Shown: positions 62,009-64,000 of the stretch, in pieces
How the letters are laid out: each line of letters starts with the position of its first letter
How positions within the stretch are numbered: the stretch's first letter is position 1
Source: Crotophaga sulcirostris
Taxonomy: Eukaryota; Chordata; Aves; Cuculiformes; Crotophagidae
Length of the DNA stretch: 64,000 nt
Direction: 5' to 3'
Assembly: GCA_013397455.1 (NCBI GenBank)
Contig: VYZB01000015.1
Span: 2,084,539 to 2,148,538 of the forward strand
Made by a program: the position numbers and the translations under genes
The notes under the pieces: generated by a model
The model's input: the letters and a program-made list of their open reading frames with translations, nothing else
What the model was told of the DNA's origin: nothing
Database searches by the model: none

Positions 62009-62106
62009 AACCTGATCTAGTTGAAGACACCCTTGCTCGCTGCAGAGGGGTTGGACAAGATGACCTGTAAAAGTCCCTTTCAATCCAAACCATTCTATGA
62101 TTCTAC
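62009..62106 (+). mobile_element. CR1 LINE 3' end (third tail type)
   Basis: The remnant reads 'ctgatctagttgaagacacc', 'cttgctcgctgcagaggggt', 'tggacaagatgacctgtaaa', 'cctttcaatccaaacc' and the tail ATTCTATGATTCTA. It is a different CR1 subfamily 3' end from those at 7699 and 31560. Only about 100 bases remain, with no coding sequence. Confidence 0.88.
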
Positions 62107-64000
62107 AGACTGACAGACAAGGAAACCGTGTGACCACACAACCCCCACTGTCAGGGTTTTCCTTCGGAAGTTTTGCACTGCAGTGCTGATGAAACCTGAC
62201 TGTTTTCTTTGAAAAATTGGATGACATGAAACCCTGGGTTAGATCTATATCTGCAATACATTAGATTTTTCTAGGGTAGATAAAATGAATACAAAACAGA
62301 AAAGAGATGTTTGTCCTGCAGGAATTCCTACTGGGTTTATATTCCAACAAACCAGTCTGAACAAGCAGTTAATAACCTGCCTATCTGCAAGGATAATTTA
62401 AAATTACTGAAGACCTTTGCTTCCTCCAGTTCCTGTTTTGCTCTCGCTAAATATTGGTTTGGGTACTACCACAAATGAGGCAAAAATTGCTCAGGGAACA
62501 ATAAAAAATGGAATTGTGGGACTTTGGAAAAAAGGATGGGGAATTCAACTGGAAAGACTTGAACAAAGGTAAGATTGAAAGACTGGAGAAAGGACCTAGA
62601 GTAAATAGAAGGATCATGGACATGTGATTGAGGACAGGCATGTCCAGGCTGGGGGTAAGCCTGAAACTGAAGAGGTTGAGCTAGAAGGACAGAGGGATAG
62701 ACACATGCTCTCCCCTCTGTGCACTTGCAACGAGGACTCATGTCTGGAGGACATGTCCACGTACAGGACTTCAGCCGTACTCCCTCCACTTGTTTGTCCC
62801 ACTCGGTGCCAGGACTATGGCAGCTGTGAGCAGCGGGTGTGTTTGTTGTATTAATTTGGCAGGCTGAACACAGAAAGCAGCCTGGGAACAGATGCTGCCT
62901 CCAGAAGGGGAAGCTTTAATGAAAACTGTTTATGGAAACACCATGTAGCCTTCCTCAGAGCCCTGTGCTGGAAAAGAGTTGCAATTTATCCTTCTCTTCC
63001 CGGCACAAGTGTGTCTGGCCTATCAAGTCCAGACTTGTTTTGTTTTAATTTTCTTTGTTTCGCTTTAATTAAGCTTCCTGGTACCTAAGAGGATAGTAAA
63101 AAAAATATTATTTTGATCAACATAACCATAAAACAAAACAATTCCAAATAACTTCAGAAGGAAAGCCGTATAAACTAGCACAATACCCCAGCAGTGAAAG
63201 TCAGACAAATATAATTTCCTTAAAATTTGCAGTGTCAAAGCTTTTGTCTAGGCTGCTTCTGTCATTGCATAAGTAGATTCAGATCACCAAAGAAACAAAT
63301 TCAAAAATATTTTCTGTGTGTTCTTGTACAATATTTGTTTCTGAAATAAATTTACAAACTGCCTTATCAATTCTACAGCATATATAAAAGAAAAGAAAAT
63401 GTCAAACAGATTACTACCCTCGAACATGAACCAGTCTGAACTTCACGATTTGGTCCCACTCAGATCTTAGCTATCTTGATTTTTAAAGTTATTTGTAAAA
63501 GGATGCTATTGTTATTGTCATGCTGCTACGTATTTTTATTACTACCACTAATAAGCATGAACAGTGGCTCTCAAACCCCTGATGTGTGAAAGCAGTCTGA
63601 GACTGTCTTTCCTACTTAGAATTTAGAAGCAATGATACCCATTTCCTATGGCTAAAGCATAGGGATGCGCCCCTTCTCCAGCAAGTCTGCTGTGCTCCTG
63701 TTTTTTTCTCACAAAGTAAAACTTCTAGTGTGAAAAAATAAGCAAGTAAAAAAAAAACTATTAGAGCTAAAACTCAAAACGTTCTACTATTAGAAAAAGA
63801 AATACCAAAATCGACCCAGTTCTTCCAGATCCATGAATTATTCTGCTCATATTCCAGCACTTCAGGAATTCACACTGAGATGAAGCAGAAATTAATGTGC
63901 AATAAAGTATAAGGGATCAACAAATGGTAAACAAAAAAAAATCACATTTGCAACATGCATGCAGCATGGAATATAATATGTAATTAAGCATCATGAAATA
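62107..64000. other. Unique noncoding DNA
   Basis: No gene or repeat is recognised up to the end of the window. Frames near 62447-62854 overlap on both strands and lack known motifs. The final kilobase is AT-rich with many A runs. Confidence 0.6.

Noticed and set aside
1..64000. CRISPR arrays, bacterial operons, plasmid or phage genes, tRNA and rRNA genes
   Set aside because: No regularly spaced identical repeats, no ribosome-binding-site-led gene runs and no clover-leaf tRNA or rRNA sequence was seen on either strand. The window is vertebrate-type noncoding DNA. A tRNAscan or Infernal run would be needed to exclude small RNA genes fully.

Overview
The window looks like a piece of bird nuclear genome. 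It is AT-rich, has no dense open reading frames, no ribosome binding sites and no operon layout, and its recognisable repeats are almost all CR1 LINEs (chicken repeat 1 superfamily). Several CR1 copies carry the avian-type 3' end (a 'ttggactcgatgatctcagaggtcctttccaacc'-like block, described here only by its position in each copy) followed by short 8-bp tail repeats (ATACTGTG or ATTCTGTG). I cannot name the species. A 5-base N gap at 1879-1883 shows this is an assembled scaffold.

No protein-coding gene could be recognised with confidence. The window behaves like an intergenic desert or part of a very large intron. Almost all open frames above 100 codons are either shadows or real frames of CR1 pieces, or are about as long as chance allows in 64 kb.

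Layout: 1-7177 unique AT-rich DNA with two hairpin-forming inverted repeats and the N gap; 7178-8152 two CR1 pieces in opposite orientation; 8153-12751 unique; 12752-12862 a very short CR1 tail; 12863-21635 unique; 21640-22307 a composite of an LTR-like end, an internally deleted CR1 reverse transcriptase (RT) piece and a weak Gag-zinc-knuckle-like frame; 22308-30880 unique DNA with an exon-like block, a CpG-retaining block and a conserved-element-like stretch; 30882-31647 an AT-rich tract followed by two CR1 pieces from different subfamilies; 33893-34101 a CR1 RT remnant; 35900-37150 probable very old CR1/L3-type remnants; 37151-45252 unique DNA with three weak exon-like frames; 45253-47270 the largest element, a CR1 copy on the minus strand that retains 5' UTR/ORF1 sequence and joins it directly to the end of the RT domain; 47435-47885 an older CR1 remnant; 47886-58289 unique; 58290-58401 an uninterrupted 112-base pyrimidine tract; 58781-59195 a CR1 copy with an open C-terminal ORF2 frame; 59196-62008 unique; 62009-62106 a CR1 3' end; 62107-64000 unique.

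The CR1 pieces do not work together. They are independent, mostly 5'-truncated, dead insertions of different ages. Three of them (7699-8152, 12752-12862, 58781-59195) share the ATACTGTG-type tail and closely similar 3' sequence, so they probably come from one relatively young subfamily. I did not find a new multi-gene biological system here. The observations most worth checking are the chimeric CR1, the long polypyrimidine tract, the exon-like blocks near 25.8 kb, 26.7 kb and 37.9 kb, and the homeodomain/POU-motif-rich stretch near 29.1 kb.
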